A stretch of DNA of 64,000 nt from Vanilla planifolia (taxonomy: Eukaryota > Streptophyta > Magnoliopsida > Asparagales > Orchidaceae), in the NCBI GenBank assembly GCA_023846275.1, contig JAIUJO010000070.1, positions 1,686,501 through 1,750,500 on the forward strand, read 5' to 3'. Position numbers and translations under genes: made by a program. Positions 35,201 to 47,201 of the stretch are shown here, piece by piece; position 1 is the stretch's first letter; the number at the start of each line of letters is the position of its first letter. The notes under the pieces were generated by a model, which had not been told where the DNA came from, searched no databases, and was given only the letters and a program-made list of their open reading frames with translations.

Positions 35201-37151
35201 TTACATGCACAGACACATGTGTCTATGTGCATGTTAGTGTGTGCATATGTGTGCCTATGTGCATGCATATCAATGTGTGTAAATGTGTGAACATATGTGT
35301 GTGCTAATGCATGTGTGTCTATGTGTTTGTATATGTGTGTATGCATGTGTGCTTTTGTGCATGTGCACATGCATGCCGATATTTTTGTAGGTATGTGTAC
35401 GTGTGTGATTGTGTTTGTGTGTGTGTGTGAGTTTGTGTGCATCTTAGTTCATGTTTGGTCTTTTGTGAGTTTATGGGCAAGTATGTCTACTTATGCATGT
35501 GCTTATGCATGTGTGCAAGTGTGCATGTTGATGCATGTGTGCATTTAAAAATGTCTTCTTATGTGTATGTGTGTGTGCACATTTGTTTGAGCATTTGTGT
35601 ATGTTTTCTTGCTTACATGTCTATGTGTTCATTTGTTTTTATGTATGTGTATGTGCTTGTTCTAAGTGTGTATGTGTGTGTGGATGTGTGGGTGTATGTG
35701 TTTTTGTGTGTGCATGGGTGTGTGTGAGTGTATACACATATGAGTATGTAAGCATGTCTGTGTGTGTCTGTGGTTGTGTGTATGAGTTTGTGTGCATGTG
35801 TGTTTGCATGTGTGTGCATGTGGAGCATATGTCTATGGATGTACTGTGTGAGTGTGCATATGTATATGCATGTGTGTGTACATGTGTGTATTTATTTATA
35901 TGTATTTATGTGTGTATACATTTGTGTGCATTGGTATGTGCATTCATCTATTTGTCTATATGTGTGTATATGAGTGCAACTTATTGTGTGTGTGTGTTAT
36001 GCATATGTGTCCGTGTGCGTAGTCTTGAATATGTTGGTGTATTTGTGTGAGCTTGTGCATTTGTGTGCATGTTCATGTAGGTGTGCATGCATCAATGTTG
36101 GTGCATTAGTTTGTGTGTTCACGTGTGCATGTGTGTGTATGTATTCATGTGTGTGGGCATGTGCATGCATGTGTGTATGAGTGTGTATGTATATTGGTGT
36201 GCCTATGTGTTTGTATGAGTGTGTGAGTGTACATGTGCATGTCTATGAGTGCGAGTGCATGTGCATGTATGTGCACATGCTTACATTCCCTTTTCTACAC
36301 ATGGTTGTATGTGTGCGTGCATGTGTGTTTGTGTGCTTAGGTGTGCTTGTGTGTGCAATTGTGTATGGTATGTGTTTGTGTGTCTAGCTTTGTAGCACCA
36401 GTCCATGTGTGCGTGCTCTTTCTAGCATGCATGTGTGTGTGTATATGTGTTTGTGTGAGTTTGTGAGCATGTGTGCAAATTTTTGGATTTTTATGTTTGA
36501 GTGCATGTGTGTGCATATTTTTGCATGTATGTTTGTAAGCATGTTTATGTGTGTGCATGTGGTATGTGTTTGCATGCCTACATGTGTGTGACATGCTTAT
36601 GTGCATGGAAGTGCATGTGTTTGCACATCTATGCTTTTGTATGTGTATGTGTGTGTGTACATGTCTTTGTGCATATGTGAGTGTGTGCTTTTGTACCTAC
36701 ATGTGCGTGTGCATGCATGCATGTCTGTATATTTGTCTATGTTCACAAGTCTATTTATGTATGTGTGCATGTGCATATGTGTCTATGCATATGTGTCTGT
36801 ATGTGTGTGCATGTGTGTGCATGTGTATGTGTGTGTATGTGTTCATGTGCATGCATGCATGTGTGTGTGTTTTTGTATGTGCATGTGAGTGCAAGGGTAT
36901 GTGCATGTGTGTGCATGCATGGCATATGTACCTATATGTGTGAGTACTTATGCATGGTGTGTGGTATGTGGTTGTATGCTTGTGTGTATGTATTTGTGTG
37001 CATGTGTGTGAATAAGCATGAACGAGAATGCTTGTGTGTGCTAATGAGTGTACATGAGAATATGTGTGAGTCTGTGCATGCGTATGTGTGCATGCAAGTG
37101 TGTGTGTAAGTTCATGTGTATCTATCTAGCTGTGTGCATGACTTTGTGTAC

Positions 37152-37215
37152 ATGTGTGTGCGCATGTGTGTGTGCATGTGTCTATGTGTGTGCGCACGTG
37201 TGTGTGCATGTGTCT
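37152..37215 (+). repeat. 32-bp tandem duplication
   Basis: Copies 37,152-37,183 and 37,184-37,215 differ at one base (cgcatg versus cgcacg). A partial third copy follows. Confidence 0.9.
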
Positions 37216-37475
37216 ATGTGTGTATGAAGGCATATTCTTGTGCTTGTGTTTGTATACATGCGCATGTGTGTACATGTACATATGTTTAAATTTTTGTGTG
37301 TGCATGAATGTTTGTATTTGTGTTTACAGATGTCTTCTTGTGTGTCAGTGAGTGTATTTATAGGTATTTTTTAGTGTGTATGCATGTGCATGTGCATGTT
37401 TATGCTTATGTGTGTCTACATGTGGGTCTGTGTGTGTGTGGTTATACATGTGTGCTTGTGTGTTCATAGGTGGGT

Positions 37476-37511
37476 GCATGTTTAGCTGTGCATGCATGTT
37501 TAGCTGTGCAT
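37476..37511 (+). repeat. 18-bp perfect tandem duplication
   Basis: The unit gcatgtttagctgtgcat is present twice in tandem without mismatch. Confidence 0.92.
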
Positions 37512-40500
37512 GTATGTGTGTGTGTATAGGTGGGCGAGTGTTCGTATGTGTGTGTATGCATGTTTATATATGCATGCATGTGTGTCTTTGTGCGAGTATG
37601 TGTGTGGTTAACATCATGCATATACATGCTTGTGCTCGTGTAAGGGTGTATGAGAAAATGTTCTTTTTTCTATGTGTGTGCATGCGTTTTTTTACTTGTG
37701 CATGTGTGTGTAGGTGTGCTTATGTGTGTGTGTGAATGTTTACTTATGTTTTTAGGAAATATGTGTGTGCATGTGTAAGTTTTTTTGTAGCTGTGTATGC
37801 ATATGTGCATGGGTGTGTTAGTGTGGGTGTGTAGAAGCATATTTGTGTAGGTGTGCGTGTGCCTATTTATGCATGTGTGTGTACGGGTGCTGCATGTGTG
37901 CGAGTGTATGTGTGTTTGTGTGCACGTGTATTTGTTTGCATTTGTGTGTATGGAAGCCAATGTACGTGTGTATACACACCTACATTTGTGTGAGTACACG
38001 TCTATGTTTACGTGTGTGTGTGAGTGTGTGGGCATGCATCCTTGTATGTGTGAATGCATGTGTGCATATATGCATGTGTGTGCATTTGTATGCTTGTGTG
38101 TGTTTGCATGTGTGATCATTTATGCATGTGTGAGCTCATGTGTGTGGAAATGTATGCCTATGTGTTTGGATATGTGTGTGTGTGTGTGTGTGTATGTTTG
38201 TGCCCATGCATTATTTTGTGTATGTGAATGTTTGTGTGTGAACATGCACGTGTGTGCATGTTTTAGTCTATTAATGAGCATTTGTGTGCATGTTTATGTG
38301 TATGTCTGTGTGCATGTGTGAGCATATGTGTGAGGTGCATATATGTGTTTGAATGTGTTGGTACGTGCATGTTTTCATGCATGTGTACATATGTGTGCAC
38401 GTGTGTGCATGTTTGTGTGAGTGTGTATGTATTTATGCATTTATATTTTCTTATATGATTGTGTACATGCATGTGTACACATGTGTCTGCATGTGTACTG
38501 TGTATATTCTTGTGCACACATGTGTGTGTGTGTATGTGTTTGTGTGCTTCTGCATGTGTGTGAGGACATATGCGTGTTTTTAGGCATATACTTGAGCATG
38601 AGTGTGCATGTGAGCACGTGTGTGCTTGTGCAATTGTGTGTGTGGATGTGTGCATGCATTCTTGTGTGTGTGTGCAAATATGTGTGTGTGTGTGACTACA
38701 TGCATGTGCATACCTGTGTTTGTGTCCATGTGCACATGTGTCTGTGTGTGCATACACATGTGTGTGAATGTGTTATGTATGCAATATGATTGTCTCTTTG
38801 CATCTATGCATGTCTTTGAGTACTTGTGCATGTAAAAAGGTTTTTTCATGTACATGTGATTGTAGGCCCGTGTGCCTGTGGGTGTGTGTTCGTATAAATG
38901 TGTGTAAGGGTGTGTGTGGGTTTATGTTTGTGCTTGTGAGTGCATGTGTCTTCATGTGTGTGAATGTGCACATTTTTTTTCGTGTCTTTGTGTGTGCTTG
39001 TGTGTGTGGGTGCATGTGTGGAAGCATTTGTATGTGTGTGTCCATTTGTGTGTATGCATGCGAGTATCTATATGTGCATTTGTGTGTGTGTGTCCATGTG
39101 TGAATGCATGAGCATGTGTGTGTGTGTGTGCACATGTTTGTGTGATTGTTTGTGTGCATGTGTGCTTGTTTGTGTGTTCATTTATATTTGTTCATGTGCA
39201 CCCCTTTGTCCATGCATGTGTTTGTGTATGCATGTGCATGTGTGTGCAAATAAGTGTGCATGTATTTAAATATGTGCATGTACATGTGTATGAATGTGCA
39301 TGCACACATGTGTGCATGTCTAAGCATGCATGTGTTCATGTGACATCACATGTGAGTGTCTATTCCTATGTGTGTGTATACATGATTGTTCATTTTATTG
39401 CATGTGAGTGCATACAGATGTGTATGTGCTTAGGTGTGCAAGTGTGTGTGTATGCGAGTGCATCTATATGTGTGCTAATGTTTATTCATGAATGTGTGCA
39501 TGCATGTATGCATGTGTGTGTGATTGTGTGTGCATGTGTGAGCATGCATGTGTGCACTTATGCGTGTCCTTATGTGAGTGAGTGGGTGCATGCATGTGTG
39601 CATGTATGTTTGCACTCATATACATGACTCCATGCAAGCATGTGCATTCGCATGTATGTGTACCTAGTGCATGTGGTTGTTCGTATGCATGCATCGTTTT
39701 GCATCTGTGCGTGCCTCTAAGAAAGCGCGTGAGCTTGTGCATTTATAGTTGTGTATGCACAAGTGTTCATGTATTGTGCATGCATGCATGTGTGTGCATG
39801 TCGATATGTGTGTGTGTTTGCACTCATGCATGTGTGTATGTGTATTTATTTGTGTGCTTGTGTGAGTTATTACATGCATGTGTGTGTATGCATTTACGTT
39901 TATGCATGTGTGTTTGTGTGTAGCTTTGTGTTTGCATGTTTGTATATGTCTATGTGTGTTTGTGCGTCTACATGCATATGCATGTGTGCATATGTGTGTG
40001 TGATTGTGTGGGCATATGTGGGTGTGGGGGTGTAAGTGAGTATGCATGTATATGGGTATGTATGTGTGTGTGTGTAGATGTGTGTATGTGCATGGGTGTA
40101 TGTGTGTGTGTACGTGAGTGTGCACATGGGCATATTTGTGGGTGCATATGCATGTGTATGATTATGAGAATCTGTATGAATGTCTGTGTGTTTGAGTTCA
40201 AGTGTTTTTGCATTTGTGTGCCTGTTTTTGCGTGTGTGCATTCTCTTGTATGTGTGCATGTTTGTGTGTGCTTACAAATGTGCACACATGTGAGTCAATG
40301 CATACGTGTGTGTGTACTTATCTATGTACATGTGTCTACGTGCATTTACATCTGTGTTTTTGTTTACATTATTTTGTTCATGTGTGTGCACGTGCATGTC
40401 ACTCTATAAGTCTGTGTATGTGCATGTGCATGATATTGTATGCATGTGAGTGCATGTGTGTGCGTGTGTGTCTATGAAGGAGTGTGTGCATGCATGCATG

Positions 40501-40580
40501 TGCACGTGTAGGCATGCACATGTGTGGGTTTATGTATGTTTGCATGTAAGTGTATATGCACACGTGCATGTTCTTTTGTG

Positions 40581-41036
40581 TCCATATGTGCAAGTGTGCA
40601 TTTGCAAGTTTGCATCCATGCATCTATGTGAGTGTGTGAGGGTTTAGTTATGCATGTGTTTGTGTAAGCATGTATGCCTACATGTGTGTTTGTGGTTGTG
40701 TGCATATGTGCCCATGTTTGCATGTACGTTTGTGCATGTTTGTGTACACATAAATATGTAAGAATTTGTGTGCATGTGCAACTATATGTGGGTGTCTATG
40801 AGCATGCATCCATATGTGCAAGTGTGCATTTGCAAGTTTGCATCCATGCATCTATGTGAGTGTGTGAGGGTTTAGTTATGCATGTGTTTGTGTAAGCATG
40901 TATGCCTACATGTGTGTTTGTGGTTGTGTGCATATGTGCCCATGTTTGCATGTACGTTTGTGCATGTTTGTGTACACATAAATATGTGAGAATTTGTGTG
41001 CATGTGCAACTATATGTGGGTGTCTATGAGCATGCA
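40581..41036 (+). repeat. 228-bp tandem duplication, one mismatch
   Basis: Copy 1 is 40,581-40,808 and copy 2 is 40,809-41,036. I compared them base by base and find one difference (aaatatgtaag versus aaatatgtgag). Identity is far above that between the 2-kb units, so this is a recent event, or an assembly duplication. Confidence 0.96.
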
Positions 41037-41251
41037 TGAGCAGGCTTGTGTGCTTGTGTGTGGGCACACAAGTGTGTTTTCTTGCTTGTGTGTGTTTGTG
41101 TGTGTGTGTATCTATGTGGGTGTGCCTTGTGTGCGTGCGTGCGTGTGTGTGTCTTTTCATGTATATGTGTGTGTATAAGCATGCTTTTGTATCTACATGT
41201 GCTTATGTGTGTGTTTATTTGTGTGCATGTGAAAGCAAGCATGAGTGTGAA

Positions 41252-41343
41252 TATGTGTGCATGCATATATCTTTGCATTTGTACAATTATGTGCATGTAT
41301 GTGTGCATGCATATATGTTTGCGTTTGTATAACTATGTGCATG
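41252..41343 (+). repeat. 46-bp tandem duplication
   Basis: Two copies of 46 bp (41,252-41,297 and 41,298-41,343) begin atgtgtgcatgcatatat and differ at about four positions. The first 14 bases of a third copy follow. Confidence 0.85.
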
Positions 41344-41482
41344 TATGTGTGCATGTGCTTGTTGATGCTTGTGTGCATGTCTATGCATGTTCCTATGCAT
41401 GTGCATGTGTGGTTTTCTATATGTGTTCACATGTGTGTGTGCTTATTTGTGAGTGTATGTGCATGTCTTTGTGTGTGTGTAT

Positions 41483-41498
41483 GGGGGGGGGAGGGGGG
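41483..41498 (+). other. G-run (G9-A-G6)
   Basis: Nine G, one A and six G interrupt TG-rich sequence. Other G-runs in the block lie at 27,580-27,585, 42,063-42,068 and 50,454-50,460. The motif gives three GGG tracts plus GG, so at best an imperfect quadruplex. It may equally be a homopolymer sequencing weak spot. Confidence 0.9.
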
Positions 41499-44400
41499 TG
41501 TTTATAGGTGTTTATTTGCCTGGGTGTGTGAATGTGTGTGTGAGCTTGTGTATGCATAATGTGTGCATGTATGTGCGGGTGTGTGTGCATGTCTATTTGT
41601 GTATCTATGTGTGTGCATACATATGTTTCCATGTTTGTGTGCATGCATTTGTGTGGGTGTGTGCGGCTTGATTATCTTTATTTGTGCATTCTTATATGCG
41701 TGCTTGTGTGCTTGAGGATAAGAGTGTGTGTGGCTATTTTTATTTGTTTGTGTGCGTGTGTACGTGTTTGTGTACCTATATATGTGTGGGTGTGTGTGTG
41801 CTTGGGTTTGTGAATGTATGTAGATTTGTGGGCATGTACATGCATGTGTGTGTGTGTGTACATTTGTGTGCAAGCATGTGTCCATGCATGTATTTGTACA
41901 TGTGTGTGTGCATGCTTATGTGTGTTGGTCTATGTGTATGTCTATTCACATGTGTGTATGTGTGTCTTATTGTGTCTATATGTGCTTGTTTATGTGCATG
42001 TGTCAGTACAAGCATATGTGTATGTGCATGCTTGTGTATCTATGTGTTTTAGGTGTTTATGAGGGGGGCTTGTGTGCATTGGTGTTGGAGTGTGTGTAGA
42101 TGCATGTAAATGTGTGTGTGCATTTGTGTGGGCATTTGTGTATGTGTTTAGATGTGTATGTGTGTGTGTGTGTGTGCATAATTGTGAGTGTGGTTATCAT
42201 TTTGTTTGTTCGTGTATGTGTATGCAAGAATGTGCATGTGTGAGCATATATGCATGTGTGCATGTGTGTATTTGTGTTAACTATGTGTTTGGGTTCTTGT
42301 GTCTGTGTGCATTGTGGATGCATGGATTCATTCGTGTACAAGTGTGTGTATGTGTGTGCATGCATATCTATGTGTGCATTTGGCATTTGTATGTGTATGC
42401 ATGTTCATGCACGTGTGCCTATGCATGTGTGTGTGTGTATTGCTATGTGTTAGTGTGTGTATATGTGATTGTGTGTGTGTATGTGTGTGTGCATGCTTAT
42501 GTATTTGTATGTATGTTTAGGCATGGGCATGTGTATAAGAGTGTGCATGTGCATATATGCATGGAAGTTTGTATGTGCACACGTGCTGTGTGTGCTTATA
42601 TTTGTGTGTATGCAAGTATGTGTACCTGTGCGGGTGCATGTGCTTGTGTGTTTGTGTGCGGGTGCATATGCATATGTGGGTCTAATCGTGAGTGTGTGTG
42701 TTTGTGAGTGTGCATGTGTGCCTGTGTAGGTGCGTGTGTGTGTGCTTGCATGTGTTTGCATATGTGCATGTGTTACTTTGTGTGTTTATGCATCCGTGTG
42801 TATGTGTTATTGTATGCATGTGTGTTTGTGTGTGGGTGCTTGTTTGTGCATTCATGTTTAGGTGTGTATGTGTGTCTGTATATGCATGTGCATGTATATG
42901 CATCTATGTTTGTGTGTGCATGCTTGTGTAAGTGTGTTTGTGTGTGTGTGTGTGTGGGTTTGTGTGTGTGAGTGCAGATGCAAAATTTATGTATGCATGC
43001 ACATGTAAGGGTTTATGTGTTGGTATGTGTGTGTTTTTTGCACATGCACAAATGTGTGTGTGGGTTCTTGTGTGTCGGTGTGTGTTGGTTTATGTGTGTA
43101 TACACAACACTTGTGCATATGTGGGTTTGTTTGTGTGTTTTTGTGTGTGTATATATGCATATGTGTGTGTTTATGTATGCTTGTGTGCATGTGTGCATGT
43201 GTGTGCATGCTTGTGTACATGTGTGTTCTTTTGCATTCGTTTATGGGTCAGTGTATGTGTGTGCATGTGTGCGTGGGTACATGTGTGTGTGCATGTGCAA
43301 GTGTTTGTATGTGTGCGTGTGTGCATGAGCATGTGTGTGCACATCTACATGTATGAATGTGTGTCCATGTGTTTTGTATGTATGTGGACATACACACATG
43401 TGTGTCTATGTGTATGTGCATGCATGTATATTTGTGTGTGCTTGTGTGCTTATGTGCTTGCTTATGTTATGTGTGTAGATGTATATGCATGTACCTTTGT
43501 GTGTGTGTGCATTTGTTTCCGTATTTTTGCATGCACATTGTTTATTTATGTGTTCTTGCATGCAAGGGCGTGTATTCATGCACATGTGCATGTACATGAA
43601 GGTTTGTATAAGTTGTTTCATGTTCATATATGTGTGTGTGTGCATGTGCATATGTGTACATGTGCCCTTGTGTGTGTGTAAGTATGTTTGTGCATGTATG
43701 TGCATGTTTAGAGGCCTATGCATGTGTATGTGTACATGTATCTATTTATGTGTGTAAATGTGCATATGCATGTATCTTTTTGTGTGATTCGTGTGTGTGC
43801 CTGTGCTTATGCATGTGCATGTACTTGTCTTTGCTTGTGTGTCTTTGTGCATGTGCATGAGTATGCTTGGATTCATGTGAATGTGTGTATGCATATATGT
43901 GTGTATGCATGCATTTGTGTTCATGTGGTGCATGTGTATGCATCTTCTTGTGTGTATGTGCGTGATTGTATGCATGCATGCAGGCATACGTGTATATGTG
44001 GTTTTCTGTCGATGAGTGGGTTTGCATATCTTTGTGCATGTGTGTGTACGCCATGCACTCTTGTATGCTTATGTGCATGTTTGTGTTTGTGTGTATGCAT
44101 GTGTGAGCATGCAGTGTGTGCATGTGCATGTGTTGTGTTTATGACTTTGCATGTATACAGGTGTGGGTGTATGTATATGTGCACAACTGTATATGCATGT
44201 GTGTCTGTGTGCTTTCATGCACACATAAGTGCATGTGTGTATGTTTGTGTGCATGCACATGTTTGTGTACATATTCGTGTGTGCATATGTGTGTGTCTGT
44301 TTGTGTGCATGTGTGAGCATGTACACATATGTGTGTGTGTGTGTGTGCTTGTGTATGTATGTGTGTGCATGTGGGTTTGTGAAAGTATGTGCGTTGGTGT

Positions 44401-44616
44401 GTGTATTTGACTATTTGGCATATGTGTACATATTTATTTGTGTGAGTGTAAGTGTCCATATGTTTTATGTGTGTGTGTATGTTTGTGTGTCTATTTATTT
44501 GTTTTTCTTTGTCTATGTATGTGTGCATGTGTGTGTGGGTGTGTGTGCATGGGATATGCATCTGTGTGCATTCGTGCATGTGTGTAGAACTACATGTATA
44601 TTCATCTATGTGTATT

Positions 44617-44652
44617 TGTGAGTGTATCTGTGAGTGTATCTGTGAGTGTATG
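44617..44652 (+). repeat. 12-bp unit, about three tandem copies
   Basis: The unit tgtgagtgtatc is present twice exactly and a third time with its last two bases changed. Confidence 0.9.
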
Positions 44653-46497
44653 CATGTGCGTATATGTGTGTTTTTGTATATTTGTACATAATTGCATGTA
44701 CTTGCTTTTGTGCATGTGCATGTGTGAATGATTGTGTACATGTGTGCATTTTTGTGTGTGTGTGTGTGTCTGAATGAATGTATGCTTATGCATGTATATG
44801 TGTTTGTACAAGTGTGTGTGTGTGTGCAATCACATGTCTAGGTGAGTGTGGATATGTTTGTATGCATGGGTGTGTGTGCATATGCATGTGTGTCTATGTG
44901 TGTGATCATGTGGATGTGCATATGTGTATGTCTTTGTGTGCTTGTGTGTGTACCTATGAGAATGCATGTGCGTGTGTGTACACATTTACATGTGTGTGCA
45001 TGTGCATGTGTGGATGTAGTTGTTCTTGTGTTTGTATTTGTGAGTGGATGTTCATGTGGGCATAAGTATGTACAAGTGTGTGTGCATGTGTGTGTGTGCA
45101 CATGTGTGTGCGTGTGTGTATTTATATTAATGTATGTGTGCGTGTGCTCCGATGCGTGCATGTGTGTTTGCATGTATGTGTGTCAGAATTTTTGCGTGGG
45201 TGCATGTGACTATGTATGCACATGCTTGCATATGTGTGTATGCATTTGTGCATGTTTTCATTATTATGTTAGCTTGAGTTTATGTGCACATGTGTGCTTG
45301 TGTTCCTATGCATGTGCACATGCATGTTTGTGCAAATTAGTGTATGTTGTGTGTGTGCATGTATGTGTGAGAAAGTGCACGTGTGTGCCTACTTGTGTGG
45401 GCACCATTATGTGCATACCTGTGTGTGTTCATGTGTTCTTTAGTACTTGTGTGCCATCACATGTTTGTTCTTTTACCTAAGCTTATGTGTTCATATGTGT
45501 GTGTACACCTAATTTTTGCATATGTTTGTGGGCATGTATGTGTGCTTACGTCCTTACGTGGGTGTGTGTGTGTGTGTAGCTATCTGTGTAATGTGTGTGC
45601 CTGTGTTTTCTTGTGTGTGAATTTGTACTTCCATGTATATGTGGGTTTGTGTGTGTGAGCATGTGTGTGGACATTTGTATATGCATGCATACATGTGTGT
45701 GCATGCATGCATGTGTGAGCATGGATGCATGCACATGTGTGTATGAGTGGTTGCATGCATACCTGTATGTCCTTATGTGCATGTGCATGCATGTGTCTGT
45801 GCTTGTACATGTCTGTATGCACATGTGCGTGTGTAGGTGTGCGGTTGGGTGGGTGTGCATCGGTGCACACACGTGCATGCATGTGAGCATGTGTGTGTGC
45901 ATGCATGTGTGCATGCATGTTCGTGCACTTTAGTATGTGTGCATCTATGTGGGTAAGTACATTTATTTGTGCATGTTTGTACCAACTTGTGTGTATGTGT
46001 ATATACATATGTGAATGAGTGATTGTGTGTGTGTGCATGTGCATGTGTTTGTGTGCTTGTGTTTATGTGCTTGTGTATGCGGTGTTTTTTTGTGCAAATG
46101 TGCTTGTGTGAATGTATGTCCATGTCTATGCACATATGTGTGTGCATTGGTGCATACTTGTGGGTGTGTGCATACATGCTTATGATTGTGTGTATGTCTG
46201 TGTGTGAGTTTATGCTTGTGTCTATATATGCATATGTAGATGTATGTGTGTGAGCATGTGATTGTGTGTGTGTGTGAGCATGCATGTGTGTATGTATGTG
46301 TGTATGTGCATGGTCATGTCTGTGTGTGTGTTCATTTGCATGCATGTGGGTGTGCATGTGTGTGTGTGCATTGGTGTGCTTATGCGTTTCAACATATGTG
46401 TTTGAATGTTTGCATGTGTGTGCATCTTTGTATGTGTGTATGCATGTGGATGAGTGTGTGCATTTGTGCATACACGTGTGTTTGTGTATGTGTGTTA

Positions 46498-47201
46498 TAA
46501 AACATGTGAGGTAAAAGAAACATGCGAAAAGAGATGAATTATGCATTTAAAAAAAATTTTTGATTAAAAAAATTAGAAAAAAAAAATTTTGAGCTTAAAA
46601 TATTTTTCTTTTATCAACAAAATTAAATTGCTCAATAATAAATAAAAAACACACGAGATTTTTAGGTAGTTTGGCCAAAACCGTTGTCTAAATCCACAGC
46701 TGATCCCCAATTGGGCTTCCACTAACCACTCTCTTTTGTCGAAGCTAGTAATGATAAATTAAATACACACCAGTGCTCCAATGAGACACCAAAATTAGAG
46801 AAGTTTAGGTTAATCAAAAAAATTCAAAGCTTTACAATTTTTTGCTTACAAAATTTTTACACCTTTAATTCTTTAAACAAGAGTGGCACTACTAATGAAT
46901 GAAATAAACGTTACCAAAAATGCATAAATGATTTTTAATAAAAGTAGATAAATAGAAACCGACAAAAATCCAGAGCTCATGTAATTACGTAGAGAAACTT
47001 GTTGCTCACGATTTGAACTTTAATTACACTTGCATGAAAGTTTTCAAACTTGATTCAATAATATTTTTGTTTTATAAATGTTTTCTATTTATAGTTGAAA
47101 TAAACAACACCAAAAATAACTCCCCCAACAACTAAGATATGCTTTTCGAAAAGCTAGCCACTATAGTGAAGAAAATACTACAATTGCTGTCTGATTACAT
47201 G
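46498..47201. mobile_element. AT-rich island in the TG block, candidate decayed solo LTR
   Basis: This is the only stretch of non-TG sequence in 34 kb. It contains acacgagattttt at 46,651, then taggtagtttggccaaaacc and aaatccacagc. From memory this resembles a decayed form of a motif set seen in LTRs of plant copia-type elements (acgagattt...gtggttcgg...cctacgtccac); the differences are mostly C-to-T or G-to-A, as expected from deamination. A TATA-like site lies at 47,085. A direct acatg at 46,502-46,506 and 47,197-47,201 could be a 5-bp target duplication, but acatg is common in the flanks. No primer-binding site, polypurine tract or coding part is present, so a solo LTR or another short element is the best guess. 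The memory-based resemblance is unverified. Confidence 0.4.
47085..47094 (+). promoter_or_regulatory. TATA-like site in the AT-rich island
   Basis: The text ctatttatag resembles the TATA box context of plant LTR promoters. It is meaningful only if the island is an LTR; in AT-rich DNA it could be chance. Confidence 0.25.

Larger units (their letters stand above)
25889..46497 (+). repeat. TG-rich cryptic simple-sequence block, part 1 (20.6 kb)
   Basis: The plus strand is almost wholly built of tg, ca and ta steps (tgtgtg, gcatg, tatgtg, tgtaca), with T and G far exceeding C and A. Perfect (TG)n runs rarely exceed about 20 bp (for example near 28,562, 38,172 and 44,331); most interruptions are single-base changes. 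The block contains a ~2-kb higher-order repeat and many local tandem duplications. Such sequence has few stop codons in several frames, so frames up to 322 aa (minus 34,474-35,442), 312 aa (minus 28,534-29,472) and 249 aa (plus 42,932-43,681) appear on overlapping strands. Their translations are Cys/Val/Met or His/Thr repeats with no domain, and I do not call them genes. Confidence 0.95.

Noticed and set aside
34474-35442. Longest open frame in the window (minus strand, 322 aa, His/Thr/Met/Cys-rich)
   Set aside because: It is a direct read-out of CA/TG repeats, overlaps other frames on both strands, has no domain and no conserved variation in composition. The same applies to 28,534-29,472, 42,932-43,681, 45,773-46,546 and the rest of the TG-block frames.
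40640-40875. agggttta words resembling a plant telomere or telobox motif
   Set aside because: Only one isolated occurrence in each copy of the 228-bp duplication; no tandem TTTAGGG.
46502-47201. acatg direct repeat as proof of a 5-bp target-site duplication
   Set aside because: acatg is very frequent in the TG block, and the enclosed ends are not a clean TG...CA pair; kept only as a weak hint.
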